NCBI GenBank assembly: GCA_021648375.1
Contig: JAKISW010000022.1
Coordinates: 1-50,001 of the forward strand
Source: Devosiaceae bacterium
GTDB lineage: Bacteria > Pseudomonadota > Alphaproteobacteria > Rhizobiales > Devosiaceae
Reading direction: 5' to 3'
DNA: 50,001 nt
In this document: positions 7,567-16,435 of the stretch, in pieces
Layout: every line of letters begins with the position of its first letter
Numbering within the stretch: position 1 is the stretch's first letter
Translations under genes and position numbers: made by a program
The notes under the pieces: generated by a model
What the model saw: only the letters and a program-made list of their open reading frames with translations
The model's database searches: none
What the model was told of the DNA's origin: nothing

Positions 7567-8055
7567 ATGCAAGATTCACCAAATCCCTCATCACCATCTG
7601 ATCATCAAAATTCATTGTCCATGAAATCCATGCCCGACAAAGGTCGCCTGCTTGGTATAGATCTGGGAACAAAAACCATCGGTCTGGCCATTTCTGACGG
7701 TCTGCGATTAACGGCCACTCCCCTATTCACCATCAAACGCAAAAAATTCACTCAAGATGCAAATCAGATAATTGAAGTGATAGAGCAAAATCAGGTTGCA
7801 GGCATTGTTTTGGGCCTACCCCTCAACATGGATGGCTCGGAAGGACCAAGGGCACAATCCACCCGCGCCTTTGCCCGCAATCTAAAAGCTAAAATTTTAA
7901 TCCCCATCGCTTTTTGGGATGAGAGACTTTCCACCTCCGCCGTAACCAGAACTCTGATTGAGGCCGATATGTCTCGCGCCAAACGCGCCGATCTGGTCGA
8001 CAAGCTGGCGGCAAGTTTTATCCTGCAGGGAGCGCTGGATCATCTTGGAACCTAG
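7567..8055 (+). CDS. ruvX: Putative pre-16S rRNA nuclease YqgF / RuvX
   Basis: A YqgF-family RNase H-fold nuclease, about 162 residues from the ATG at 7567. The family processes the 5' end of 16S rRNA and was earlier proposed to resolve Holliday junctions. Motifs in order are GRLLGIDLGTKTIGLAISD (first catalytic Asp), VLGLPLNMDGSEG, FWDERLST (conserved Glu and Arg) and RADLVDKLAASFIL (last acidic residue). The start is uncertain: the frame is open from 7429, no candidate has a good ribosome binding site, and ATG 7621 would give 144 residues. I avoid the upstream starts because they lie in tandem-repeat DNA. In related genomes ruvX sits divergent from gatC, as here apart from the inserted gene. 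Confidence 0.9.
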   Translation: MQDSPNPSSPSDHQNSLSMKSMPDKGRLLGIDLGTKTIGLAISDGLRLTATPLFTIKRKKFTQDANQIIEVIEQNQVAGIVLGLPLNMDGSEGPRAQSTRAFARNLKAKILIPIAFWDERLSTSAVTRTLIEADMSRAKRADLVDKLAASFILQGALDHLGT

Positions 8056-8126
8056 GTTCAATACCTGATGATTTTTGCATTAGTTTTGATGCCCCTGCAT
8101 AAAAGTGCAATTTTAATGTAATTCCA

Positions 8127-8170
8127 CTGTAAGTTTTCTGTAAGTTTACACTAAATTCTTTGTAAGTTTC
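8127..8170 (+). promoter_or_regulatory. Four phased 11-base direct repeats, PhoB/OmpR-type box
   Basis: The stretch divides into CTGTAAGTTTT, CTGTAAGTTTA, CACTAAATTCT and TTGTAAGTTTC. That is a 7-base unit CTGTAAG plus a 4-base AT spacer repeated at exactly 11-base steps. Tandem 7+4 direct repeats are how PhoB-class winged-helix response regulators bind (Pho box CTGTCAT, AT-rich 4, CTGTCAT). It ends 23 bases before the AEC transporter start. The binding protein is inferred. Confidence 0.5.
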
Positions 8171-8193
8171 TTCCATTTTCATGGCCAATAAAT

Positions 8194-9132
8194 ATGCTCA
8201 TTGCTTTCACTTCCCTACTGCCGATATTTGCGCTTATTGCGCTTGGTTTTGGCCTGCGCAAATCAAATATGATTCCGGCCGAGCAATGGCACGGCATCGA
8301 ATCAATTGCCTATTGGCTGCTGTTTCCCGCCCTGTTGATAACAACCCTTGCCAGAGCCGAACTTTCATTTGAAGATTTGAGTTCCTTTGCCCTGTCTTTG
8401 CTGCTTACCGTATTGATTATGTGCCTTTTAATATGGCTGCTGCGCAAGCCTTTGCAATCAATCTGGGATGTTAAAGGCCCCGCATTCACCACCATTTTCC
8501 AGACCTCAACCCGTTGGCATGGCTTTATCGCCTTGGCGATTATCGACAAGCTTTTTGGCGCTGAAGGGGTAGCAATTCTAGCCATTGCCTTTGCTGTTTT
8601 AGTGCCGCCATTAAACGTGATAAATATACTGGTGCTTGTAACATATGCCGGAAAAACCAAAGCAAGTATCGCAATGGTTCTCAAAGAACTTTTGCGCAAT
8701 CCTTTGCTATGGGGAATATTTTTAGGCATATTAATCAAAGTGTTAGGGGTTGAACTCCCCGACACCATTTTTACCATTCTTGATCTGCTGGGTAGCGCCG
8801 CCCTTGGGGTTTCCCTGCTTGCCCTTGGTGCCGGACTAAGCTGGAGGGCCATGAAAACATCTGGCCGCGAAGTGGTATTTGCCTCAGTAATGCGCCTGTT
8901 ATTCACCCCGGCATTGGCCACAGTTCTGGCGTTATCCTTTGGCGTAGAGGGCATTCAGTTTGTGATCATTGTCATTTCGGCCTCTGTTCCAACCGCGGTC
9001 AACGGCTACATTCTGGCCAGAGCTTTGGGGGGCGATGCACCGCTCTATGCCGCCACCTCCACCGCTCAGGTTATTGCCTCGTTTGTCACCCTGCCTCTGA
9101 TTACATTTCTGGCCATGCAGTATGCATTATAG
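8194..9132 (+). CDS. AEC family transporter (auxin efflux carrier-like permease)
   Basis: A 312-residue inner-membrane permease with about ten hydrophobic spans in two fivefold repeats, starting with LIAFTSLLPIFALIALGFGL. Family landmarks are the early WLLFPALLI, the LRNPLLWGIFLGILIKVLGVELP segment before the second repeat, and the closing VIVISASVPTAVNGYILARALGGD...A...TAQVIASFVTLPLI. Bacterial members move malate or other organic acids, or have no known substrate; nothing here tells which. The ATG at 8194 begins directly at the first membrane span and lacks a strong ribosome binding site. The phased repeats just upstream suggest control by an OmpR/PhoB-class regulator. Confidence 0.88.
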   Translation: MLIAFTSLLPIFALIALGFGLRKSNMIPAEQWHGIESIAYWLLFPALLITTLARAELSFEDLSSFALSLLLTVLIMCLLIWLLRKPLQSIWDVKGPAFTTIFQTSTRWHGFIALAIIDKLFGAEGVAILAIAFAVLVPPLNVINILVLVTYAGKTKASIAMVLKELLRNPLLWGIFLGILIKVLGVELPDTIFTILDLLGSAALGVSLLALGAGLSWRAMKTSGREVVFASVMRLLFTPALATVLALSFGVEGIQFVIIVISASVPTAVNGYILARALGGDAPLYAATSTAQVIASFVTLPLITFLAMQYAL

Positions 9133-9206
9133 ACTCAAGGTCAATACTGCTTGGCACATTCTTGTTCATGGGGTAAACCCGATTTAACCGGGGGCAAAAC
9201 GTAGAA

Positions 9207-10214
9207 ATGTCAAAGCCAAAAACAACAGAAAACAACACCAAAAGCGCTACAAATTCAGCCGCTGCACCACCCTTCCCCCATCAGCATTTACTTGGAATTG
9301 CTCAATTAAATCAGCACGATATCATCAATTTACTTGATCGTGCTCAGGCTATGATCCCCATATCAAGAAAGCCCCGAAAGACCCTTCCAACCCTGCTGGG
9401 AAAAACCCAGATCAACCTGTTTTTTGAAAACTCCACCAGAACTCAGGCCAGCTTTGAAATCGCCGGAAAACGCCTTGGGGCCATGGTTGTTAACATGGCG
9501 GTAAAGACCTCATCCCTTAGCAAAGGGGAAACCCTGATCGACACCGCCGCCACTCTCAACGCCATGCAACCCGATGTAATCATTGTGCGCCATGGGGCTG
9601 CCGGGGCGGTGGAATTGCTTTCCCAAAAGGTAGAATGCGCAGTTATAAACGCCGGAGATGGTGCCCATGAGCACCCCACCCAGGCCCTGCTCGATGCCCT
9701 GACTATTCGCCACCATAAAGGCATGCTGGCAGGTCTCAAAGTTGCCATTTGCGGAGACATTGCCAACTCCAGGGTTGCACGATCCAACCTTGCTCTACTT
9801 GGAGCCTTAAATGTCAGAACAAGGGTAATCGCTCCAAAAACCCTGCTACCCACTGGCATTGAAAACCTTTGCACCGAGGTTTTTACCGATATGGAACAAG
9901 GGCTTGATGGAGTGGACGTTGTGATGATGCTGCGCCTGCAAAAAGAGCGCACTTCCAATTCGCTTGTTCCATCAGAGCGCGAATATTACAGGTTTTATGG
10001 ATTGGATGAAAAGAAACTCAAATTTGCAAAACCTGATGCCATTATAATGCATCCCGGCCCCATGAACCGGGGCGTGGAGATTGATCCGGCGGTTGCCGAC
10101 AGTCCCATGTCAGTAATTACCGATCAGGTGGAAATGGGGGTTGCGGTGCGCATGGCAGTGCTCGATGCCCTGCTCAATAAAGGGCTTACCGGCAACGAGG
10201 AGCCGGCACAATGA
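9207..10214 (+). CDS. pyrB: Aspartate carbamoyltransferase catalytic subunit
   Basis: It joins carbamoyl phosphate and aspartate in pyrimidine synthesis. 335 residues, slightly long owing to a Ser/Thr/Asn-rich leader of about 25 residues before HQHLLGIAQLNQHDI. The carbamoyl phosphate loop is STRTQASFEIAGKRLGA, the second site is HEHPTQALLDALTI, and the aspartate side shows MMLRLQKER and MHPGPMNRGVEI. The gene starts a tight cluster: its TGA overlaps the ATG of the dihydroorotase-like gene. This matches bacterial ATCases that assemble with a dihydroorotase homolog instead of a PyrI regulatory subunit, and no pyrI is seen. Just upstream, CCCGATTTAACCGGG at 9178-9192 can form a small hairpin of unknown meaning. 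Confidence 0.96.
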   Translation: MSKPKTTENNTKSATNSAAAPPFPHQHLLGIAQLNQHDIINLLDRAQAMIPISRKPRKTLPTLLGKTQINLFFENSTRTQASFEIAGKRLGAMVVNMAVKTSSLSKGETLIDTAATLNAMQPDVIIVRHGAAGAVELLSQKVECAVINAGDGAHEHPTQALLDALTIRHHKGMLAGLKVAICGDIANSRVARSNLALLGALNVRTRVIAPKTLLPTGIENLCTEVFTDMEQGLDGVDVVMMLRLQKERTSNSLVPSEREYYRFYGLDEKKLKFAKPDAIIMHPGPMNRGVEIDPAVADSPMSVITDQVEMGVAVRMAVLDALLNKGLTGNEEPAQ

Positions 10215-11509
10215 ACGCTCCACTGTTGATAAAAAATGCTCGCATCATTGACCCGGCATCTGATTTTGACGAATTGGGTAACCTGTTGGTTGAAAACGGT
10301 AAAATCAGCTCGCTCAACAAAGGTGCTGATACAGGGGCACCCGAAGGGGCGCAAATAATTGATGCAAAGGGCATGCTTTTGGCCCCCGGTCTGGTTGACC
10401 TCAGGGTGTTTACCGGCGAACCAGGTCATGAATATCGCGAGACCTTAAACAGCGCTGCCAAGTCCGCCGCCGCTGGTGGCGTGACCTCATTTGTATGCAT
10501 GCCCGATACGCTTCCCGCCATTGATGATGGCGCGGTGGTGGATTTTATTATCAGTCGGGCAAAAGCAAGCGCCTGCGTAAATATATTGCCTGCTGCTGCC
10601 ATTTCCAAAGGTCTTTTGGGGAACGAGATAACCGAGTTTGGTCTGTTAAAAGAAGCAGGAGCTGTTTGCTTTTCTGAAGGGAGAAAATCCATTCAATCGT
10701 CTGCCCTTTTACGAACAGCTTTTACCTATGCCAAAAACTTTGAAATGCCCATTATGCACCATCTTTGCGACGATGGCCTAAAGGGCAAAGGCGTTATGAA
10801 CAAGGGCCTGTTTGCCACAACCCTAGGACTTGGCTCGATCAGTTCTGAAACTGAAACCATCCCCTTAAGCCGTGATCTGATATTGGCCAAAGCCACCGGA
10901 GTGAATTATCACGCCGCCCAGATTTCCTGCCCCGGATCGGTGCAAATTCTGGCAGGCCACAAACAAGAAAACCCCAATATTTCAGCTGGTGTAAGCATCA
11001 ATAACCTGACCCTCAATGAGCTGGATGTGGGCCAATATCGCACCTTCTTTAAGCTCGATCCTCCCCTGCGCTCAGAAGACGATCGAATGGCTCTGATCGC
11101 CGGGTTAAACTCGGGCGCAATCGACACCATTCATTCAGGTCACGACCCCCAGGATGTGGAAGTAAAGCGCCGCCCCTTTGCCGAAGCAGCTTTCGGGGCA
11201 ATCGGCCTTGAAACCCTGTTTGGCGCTGCCATGCGATTGGTACATTCCGGTGATGTTGAGCTAAAGACTATTATCAAAGCCCTTACATACCGCCCCGCCC
11301 AAATTCTTGGCATATCAGCTGGCACTCTAAAACCCGGCTCAAACGCTGACTTCTTTATTGCAGATATTGATTATCCATGGGTAAACACTGAAGAAAACAT
11401 CATTTCGCGATCGAAAAACACAGCCTTTGAAGGGGCGCGCTTTAGCGGTAAAATCATGGTAACCTATGTGGCCGGAAGCAAAGTCTTTGAACATAAGGAG
11501 ACTGCTTAA
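10211..11509 (+). CDS. Dihydroorotase-like protein, probably non-catalytic (PyrC/PyrX type)
   Basis: A 432-residue amidohydrolase-fold protein of the class I dihydroorotase group. The frame is intact, but the metal site is missing. Where active enzymes have DxHxHxREPG, this one reads GLVDLRVFTGEPGHEYRETL, so both metal-binding histidines are gone. The later ligands are also altered (IMHHLCDDGL, and HSGHDPQDVEVKRRPFAEAAFG in place of the usual DHAPH). Such pseudo-dihydroorotases are known partners that hold the aspartate carbamoyltransferase in an active dodecamer. The ATGA overlap with pyrB and direct abutment to plsY fit a coupled partner role. A catalytic PyrC should exist elsewhere in the genome. 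Databases often call this gene pyrC. Confidence 0.9.
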   Translation: MNAPLLIKNARIIDPASDFDELGNLLVENGKISSLNKGADTGAPEGAQIIDAKGMLLAPGLVDLRVFTGEPGHEYRETLNSAAKSAAAGGVTSFVCMPDTLPAIDDGAVVDFIISRAKASACVNILPAAAISKGLLGNEITEFGLLKEAGAVCFSEGRKSIQSSALLRTAFTYAKNFEMPIMHHLCDDGLKGKGVMNKGLFATTLGLGSISSETETIPLSRDLILAKATGVNYHAAQISCPGSVQILAGHKQENPNISAGVSINNLTLNELDVGQYRTFFKLDPPLRSEDDRMALIAGLNSGAIDTIHSGHDPQDVEVKRRPFAEAAFGAIGLETLFGAAMRLVHSGDVELKTIIKALTYRPAQILGISAGTLKPGSNADFFIADIDYPWVNTEENIISRSKNTAFEGARFSGKIMVTYVAGSKVFEHKETA

Positions 11510-12106
11510 ATGGAAAGCCTTCCCTTTCTTTACGCCGCTGCTCTTGGGTATTTCTTAGGCACAATTCCCTTTGGTCTGCTGCTTACCCGCATGGCGGGAA
11601 TGGAGGATATTCGCAATATCGGCTCCGGCAATATTGGCGCAACCAATGTTTTGAGAACCGGCAAAAAAGGTCTGGCCGCATCAACCCTGATAATGGATGC
11701 AGCAAAGGCTGCAATTGCCGTTTTGCTGGCCCGTTATTTATGGGGGGATATCGCCGCCATGACCGCCGGTTTTTTTGCCTTTATCGGTCATATCTTTCCC
11801 CTCTGGCTTGGCTTTAAAGGCGGCAAAGGAGTTGCGGCTATGATTGGAGCCTTGCTGGCCCTTTCTTGGCCAGTTGGCCTTGGGTTTTGCGCCATCTGGC
11901 TGCTCACAGCTTTTGTAAAACGCCAATCATCCCTTGCCGCACTGGTTGGAGCAGCCTTTGCGCCTATTCTAGCCTGGTTTATCGTCGGGCCTGCTTTGGC
12001 CCTGACTGCTCTGGCGCTTGCCATATTGTTGTTTTACCGGCACCATGAAAATATCCGGCGCTTGTTGGATGGCAGTGAGCCAAAGATCGGCGGCTCAAAA
12101 AAATAG
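11510..12106 (+). CDS. plsY: Glycerol-3-phosphate acyltransferase PlsY
   Basis: An inner-membrane enzyme that transfers the acyl group of acyl-phosphate to glycerol 3-phosphate, the first step of phospholipid synthesis. 198 residues with about five membrane spans. Conserved motifs: GTIPFGLLL near the start, the loop RNIGSGNIGATNVLRTGKKG (glycerol 3-phosphate binding) and FGHxFP-like FIGHIFPLWLGFKGGKGVA. The ATG directly abuts the stop of the dihydroorotase-like gene, so it belongs to the pyrB transcript. The order pyrB, pyrC-like, plsY, dprA is the usual one in Rhizobiales. Confidence 0.95.
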   Translation: MESLPFLYAAALGYFLGTIPFGLLLTRMAGMEDIRNIGSGNIGATNVLRTGKKGLAASTLIMDAAKAAIAVLLARYLWGDIAAMTAGFFAFIGHIFPLWLGFKGGKGVAAMIGALLALSWPVGLGFCAIWLLTAFVKRQSSLAALVGAAFAPILAWFIVGPALALTALALAILLFYRHHENIRRLLDGSEPKIGGSKK

Positions 12107-12165
12107 ATTGCCAATAATTCAGCCCAGTTTTTACTGCACTGGTTTCTTTTGGGGAAGTTTTTTAA

Positions 12166-13323
12166 ATGTACGGATCTACCCCAACCTCCCCCCCAATGAA
12201 CAAATCCCAACTGATAAGCTGGTTGCGACTGATCCGCTCATCCAATGTTGGCCCCACCACCTTTCGCCAATTAATAAACCGCTTTGGCAGCGCAAATGCA
12301 GCTCTTGAAATCCTGCCTGAACTCACCCTGCGCGGCGGTGCAAAATCTGCTCCAAAAATCTGTTCCATCGAACAAGCAGAAAATGAAATTGAACAACTTG
12401 ATTCCATCGGTGCTCGCCTTGTTTCAATCTCAGATGCTGACTACCCATTCCTTTTAAAGCACATCCATTCTCCACCACCGCTTTTGGCCATCGCCGGACA
12501 ATTACCTCGCAATGACAATAAATCACTTGCGATAATTGGTGCCCGCAACGCCTCCGCCTCCGGGCGCAAACTGGCGCAGACAATTGCAGAAGATCTTGGG
12601 GAACAGGGGTATATGGTAATTTCCGGTCTGGCCCGTGGTATTGATTTTGCGGCCCATAGCGGGGCCATAAAAACCGGAACCGTTGCAGTATTTGCCGGTG
12701 GCATCGACCAGATATATCCAAAAGAAAACATCAATCTGGCTGAACAAATTCTTGATACCGGAGGAGCCCTTGTTTCAGAAATGGCCTTTGGTTCCATGCC
12801 TAGGGCCAAGGATTTTCCCCGTCGCAACCGTCTGGTTTCTGGCATGTCACGCGGTGTTCTGGTAATCGAAGCCGCCCTTCGCTCCGGCTCTCTTATCACT
12901 GCCCGTTATGGACTGGAACAGGATCGTGAAATCTTTGCCATTCCCGGTTCCCCCATGGACCCGCGCGCTGCAGGAACCAACAGACTTATCAGGGATGGGG
13001 CAAAGCTTGTTACCGGTGCCAGCGATATTTTAGAGGAATTTGAATTGGGAGAAAATTCCCCGGATCTGTTTCTATCTGAGGAGGGAGTTGGTGACGACCT
13101 GCTTCCAGCAGACCTTGCAGAAATCAGCTCAAAAATACAAAACGAAGCATCTGCTGGCGATCATCAAACGGTATTAAATTCCCTCAGCGTAACCCCTGTC
13201 GCCATAGACGACCTGATAAATGCCACATCCCTTAGCGCTCCCATTGTGCAAACCATTCTGCTGGAGCTTGATCTGGCGGGGCGCATCGAGCGCTCGTCAG
13301 GGCAGCTGGTTGCGCTCATATAA
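12166..13323 (+). CDS. dprA: DNA processing protein DprA (Smf)
   Basis: DprA binds incoming single-stranded DNA and loads RecA onto it during transformation; it is also kept in bacteria not known to be competent. 385 residues. An N-terminal SAM-like helical part (LISWLRLIRSSNVGPTTFRQLINRFGS) is followed by the Rossmann-fold core (IIGARNASASGRKLAQTIAEDLG, VISGLARGIDFAAHSGA, VFAGGIDQIYPKEN, and PRRNRLVSGMSRGVLVIEAALRSGSLITA). A C-terminal winged-helix domain from about 320 (HQTVLNSLSVTPVAIDDL) closes the protein. The ATG at 12166 has GGGGAAG 8 bases upstream; ATG 12196 is the alternative. After its stop comes the repeat-rich gap before topA. Confidence 0.95.
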   Translation: MYGSTPTSPPMNKSQLISWLRLIRSSNVGPTTFRQLINRFGSANAALEILPELTLRGGAKSAPKICSIEQAENEIEQLDSIGARLVSISDADYPFLLKHIHSPPPLLAIAGQLPRNDNKSLAIIGARNASASGRKLAQTIAEDLGEQGYMVISGLARGIDFAAHSGAIKTGTVAVFAGGIDQIYPKENINLAEQILDTGGALVSEMAFGSMPRAKDFPRRNRLVSGMSRGVLVIEAALRSGSLITARYGLEQDREIFAIPGSPMDPRAAGTNRLIRDGAKLVTGASDILEEFELGENSPDLFLSEEGVGDDLLPADLAEISSKIQNEASAGDHQTVLNSLSVTPVAIDDLINATSLSAPIVQTILLELDLAGRIERSSGQLVALI

Positions 13324-13333
13324 AGGCAAACCC

Positions 13334-13359
13334 AAGGTCAGGACCTAGGGTCAGGACCT
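13334..13359 (-). repeat. Tandem pair of the repeat core next to the dprA stop
   Basis: AAGGTCAGGACCT is followed directly by AGGGTCAGGACCT, two 13-base copies with one difference. The second copy is also the outer end of the 13346-13614 element. The extra half-copy could be left by a target duplication or an earlier insertion. Confidence 0.65.
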
Positions 13360-13614
13360 ATTAAATTCATACATTCTGCGCCAGCGGATTTTGTTCGGGA
13401 ACAGGCGAGAAAACGCCGGAAACCGCATGGTTTTCAAGGTTTTTCAACGCATTCATGAACAAAATAGGCGGCGCCCGTTCGGGTTCGAAATATAGTATGC
13501 ATCTAATGTAAATTGCAGTTCAATAAGGTGATAGACATGATTTTACTGCCATTTACCTTATTTGAATACTCTATTTCAAACAGAATTGTACGAATTTAAT
13601 AGGTCCTGACCCTA
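13346..13614. mobile_element. MITE-like element with 30-base terminal inverted repeats
   Basis: The left end (13346-13378) begins TAGGGTCAGGACCTATTAA and continues ATTCATACATTCTG. The right end (13581-13614), read on the other strand, begins identically and continues ATTCGTACAATTCTG. The pair matches over about 33 bases with one substitution and one extra base. The interior of roughly 200 bases has no intact gene. On the minus strand the left end closes a short open frame (ending PLAQNV, stop TGA inside the repeat), possibly the eroded tail of an old transposase or host gene. 13615-13824, between the element and topA, shows only a possible topA promoter region and the GGAG ribosome binding site. 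Confidence 0.6.
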
Positions 13615-13824
13615 AGTCCCTTCGCCTTGATATAAACAAAGATTTAGCAAAATAGGCCTGATGCGATTGACACCGCGATAAGCTTTCACCATGTTGGCCA
13701 ACCATTGGCACCGGAGTGAGTCACGTCAGGGATTATGCCCATGGTCCAACATCGTATTGCGGATTTTTCTTTTCAATTGCACTTAACAGGGCAAAATTTA
13801 AAAACATTCTGGAGTTGAGTTCTA

Positions 13825-16425
13825 ATGAAGCTTGTCATCGTTGAAAGTCCTGCCAAGGCCAAGACAATCAACAAATATCTGGGCGCTGAATATGAAGTTA
13901 TGGCCAGTGTTGGCCATGTGCGCGACCTGCCGCCAAAAGACGGCTCCGTTCTGCCTGACGAAGATTTTGCCATGAAATGGCATGTGGACACTGCTGCAAA
14001 AAAACGCATAGCTGACATTGTTCGCGCCACAAAAAATTCCGATGAAGTCATTCTGGCAACCGATCCTGATCGCGAAGGTGAAGCCATATCATGGCACGTG
14101 CTTGAAATTTTGCGCGAGAAAAAAGCGCTAAAGGACAGGCCGGTAAAGCGGGTGGTTTTTAACGCCATTACCAAATCGGCAATTTTAGCCGCCATGAGCA
14201 ATCCGCGCGATATTGACCAATCTCTGGTCGATGCCTATCTGGCCCGACGCGCCCTTGATTATCTGGTGGGCTTTAATCTCTCCCCGGTATTGTGGCGCAA
14301 ACTTCCTGGCTCCCGTTCGGCCGGAAGGGTGCAATCGGTTGCCCTTCGAGTTGTTTGCGATCGGGAAATGGAGATCGAAAAATTCAAACCCGAAGAATAT
14401 TGGAGTATCAACACCAGCTTTGAAATGAATTCAAAGCAGTTTGACGCCAGAATTTATTCAATTGATGGCAAAAAAACCGACAAGCTGGATATAAAAACCT
14501 CCGACGAAGCCGACAAAATCAAACAGGGAATTGTTGGCGGAAGCCCCATTGTTGCCAGCGTTGAAAAGAAGCCCACCAAGCGCAACCCCTATGCTCCATT
14601 CACCACTTCCACACTGCAACAGGACGCCTCCAGCCGCCTTGGCATGGCCCCTGCCCGCACCATGCGGGTTGCCCAGCGCCTGTATGAGGGCGTAAATGTG
14701 GGCGGTGAAACCGTTGGTGTCATCACATATATGCGTACCGATGCGGTGCAGATCGCTCCCGAAGCAATCGCTGAAACGCGCCGCTCCATCACCAAACAGT
14801 TTGGCCAAGAATATCTTCCAGAAAAACCAAGATACTATCAGACCAAAGCCAAAAATGCTCAAGAGGCCCACGAAGCAATCCGCCCCACCGATCTCTTTCG
14901 CCACCCCGATACCCTGCGCAACATAGATCCGGAACAACACAAATTATATGACCTGATCTGGAAACGCACCCTCGCCTCGCAAATGAAATCGGCCGAAATC
15001 GCTCGCACCACCGCCGACATCAGTGTGCAAAGTGCTAATCCCGCCATCGTGTTGCGCGCTGTTGGTTCGGTTATTACCTTTCCCGGTTTTCTGGCCCTTT
15101 ATGGCGCGCAAAGTGGTACGCAAAAATCCGACAAGGATGATAAGGAACTTCCCCCCATTGAAACCGGTGATCTGCCCGAACTAAAAACCTGCGAGACCCA
15201 GCAGCATTTCACCCAGCCCCCATCCCGCTTCAATGAAGCATCCCTGATCAAAAAAATGGAAGAACTGGGCATTGGACGCCCCTCAACCTACGCGTCCACC
15301 TTGTCGGTATTGCAGGACCGGGATTATATGCGGCTGGAAAAACGCATTCTTTATCCCGAAGATCGCGGCCGATTGGTGACTGCGTTCCTGTCCAGTTTTT
15401 TCACCAAATATGTGGAGTTTGATTTTACCGCCGGACTGGAACGTGAACTCGATCAGATTTCAGCCGGAGAAATTGCCTACAAGGATGTATTGCGCAAATT
15501 TTGGGATGAATTTTCAGCCCAGATAGAAGAAACCAAAGATTTAAGGGTTTCTCAGGTTCTTGATACTTTAAATGATTTGCTGGGTGATCATATTTTCCCG
15601 GCCAAAGAAGATGGATCAGATCCCCGGCTATGTCCCACCTGCAAGAAGGGCCGTCTGTCATTAAAACTTGGCAAGTTTGGCGCCTTTATCGGTTGCGAAA
15701 ATTACCCGGAATGTCGCCATACTCACCAATTGTCAGAAGCGGCCACCGGCAAAGCGGGTGAAAACTCCAACGAAGATAAAATCCTTGGAACCCACCCCGA
15801 AACTCAACTTGATGTGGTGCTGAAATCTGGACGGTTTGGCCCCTATGTGCAGATGGGCGAAGGCAAAGAAGCCAAGCGCACCGGACTTCCAAAGGGGTGG
15901 GAACCCGAGAGCATTGATCTTGAAAAAGGCATAAAACTACTCTCCCTGCCCCGCGAAGTCGGCCCCCACCCGGAAGGTGGAATAATTACCGCCGGTCTTG
16001 GCCGCTACGGTCCTTTTGTTTTGCATGAAGGCAAATATGCCAATATGCCCGATGTGGAAGAGCTGTTTTCCATCGGTCTGAACCGGGCCGTTGACCTGTT
16101 GGCAGCCAAGGCGGCCTCAGGCGGACGCCGTGGCGCTGCAACTGTTCTAAAAGCCCTTGGTGATCATCCCGATGGTGGCGCAATCAGCGTCAGAGACGGG
16201 CGCTATGGTCCCTATGTCAACCACGCAAAGATCAACGCCACCCTGCCAAAAGACCTAAAACCAGAGGATGTTACGCTTGAGCAAGCCCTGGAAATGATAG
16301 CGGCCAAAGCTGCCAAGGGCACAAAGAAGAAAGTCGTAAAAAAGAAACCAGCCGCCAAAAAGAAACCGGCTGCAAAGAAGAAGCCAGCCGCTAAAAAGAA
16401 ACCGGCTGCCAAAAAAAAGGCCTGA
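13825..16425 (+). CDS. topA: DNA topoisomerase I
   Basis: A type IA topoisomerase that relaxes negative supercoils. 866 residues. The Toprim domain starts MKLVIVESPAKAKTINKYLG and includes the acidic ATDPDREGEAI. The catalytic tyrosine lies in VGVITYMRTDAVQIAPEA near residue 308. The C-terminal part has a four-cysteine zinc unit (CPTCKKGRL...GCENYPECRHTHQL, about 613-640) and three Topo_C repeats of the type LKSGRFGPYVQMGEG, GRYGPFVLHEGKYANMP and GRYGPYVNHAKINATLP. The last 35 residues are a lysine tail built from the repeat KKKPAA, encoded by near-identical 18-base units, probably for nonspecific DNA contact. The ATG follows TGGAG by 9 bases. rnr begins 11 bases after its stop. Confidence 0.97.
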   Translation: MKLVIVESPAKAKTINKYLGAEYEVMASVGHVRDLPPKDGSVLPDEDFAMKWHVDTAAKKRIADIVRATKNSDEVILATDPDREGEAISWHVLEILREKKALKDRPVKRVVFNAITKSAILAAMSNPRDIDQSLVDAYLARRALDYLVGFNLSPVLWRKLPGSRSAGRVQSVALRVVCDREMEIEKFKPEEYWSINTSFEMNSKQFDARIYSIDGKKTDKLDIKTSDEADKIKQGIVGGSPIVASVEKKPTKRNPYAPFTTSTLQQDASSRLGMAPARTMRVAQRLYEGVNVGGETVGVITYMRTDAVQIAPEAIAETRRSITKQFGQEYLPEKPRYYQTKAKNAQEAHEAIRPTDLFRHPDTLRNIDPEQHKLYDLIWKRTLASQMKSAEIARTTADISVQSANPAIVLRAVGSVITFPGFLALYGAQSGTQKSDKDDKELPPIETGDLPELKTCETQQHFTQPPSRFNEASLIKKMEELGIGRPSTYASTLSVLQDRDYMRLEKRILYPEDRGRLVTAFLSSFFTKYVEFDFTAGLERELDQISAGEIAYKDVLRKFWDEFSAQIEETKDLRVSQVLDTLNDLLGDHIFPAKEDGSDPRLCPTCKKGRLSLKLGKFGAFIGCENYPECRHTHQLSEAATGKAGENSNEDKILGTHPETQLDVVLKSGRFGPYVQMGEGKEAKRTGLPKGWEPESIDLEKGIKLLSLPREVGPHPEGGIITAGLGRYGPFVLHEGKYANMPDVEELFSIGLNRAVDLLAAKAASGGRRGAATVLKALGDHPDGGAISVRDGRYGPYVNHAKINATLPKDLKPEDVTLEQALEMIAAKAAKGTKKKVVKKKPAAKKKPAAKKKPAAKKKPAAKKKA

Positions 16426-16435
16426 TTTTTAAGGA

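Noticed and set aside
8310..8954. A 214-codon minus-strand frame inside the AEC transporter
   Set aside because: It lies wholly antisense to a convincing membrane protein gene, has no ribosome binding site and no recognisable motif.
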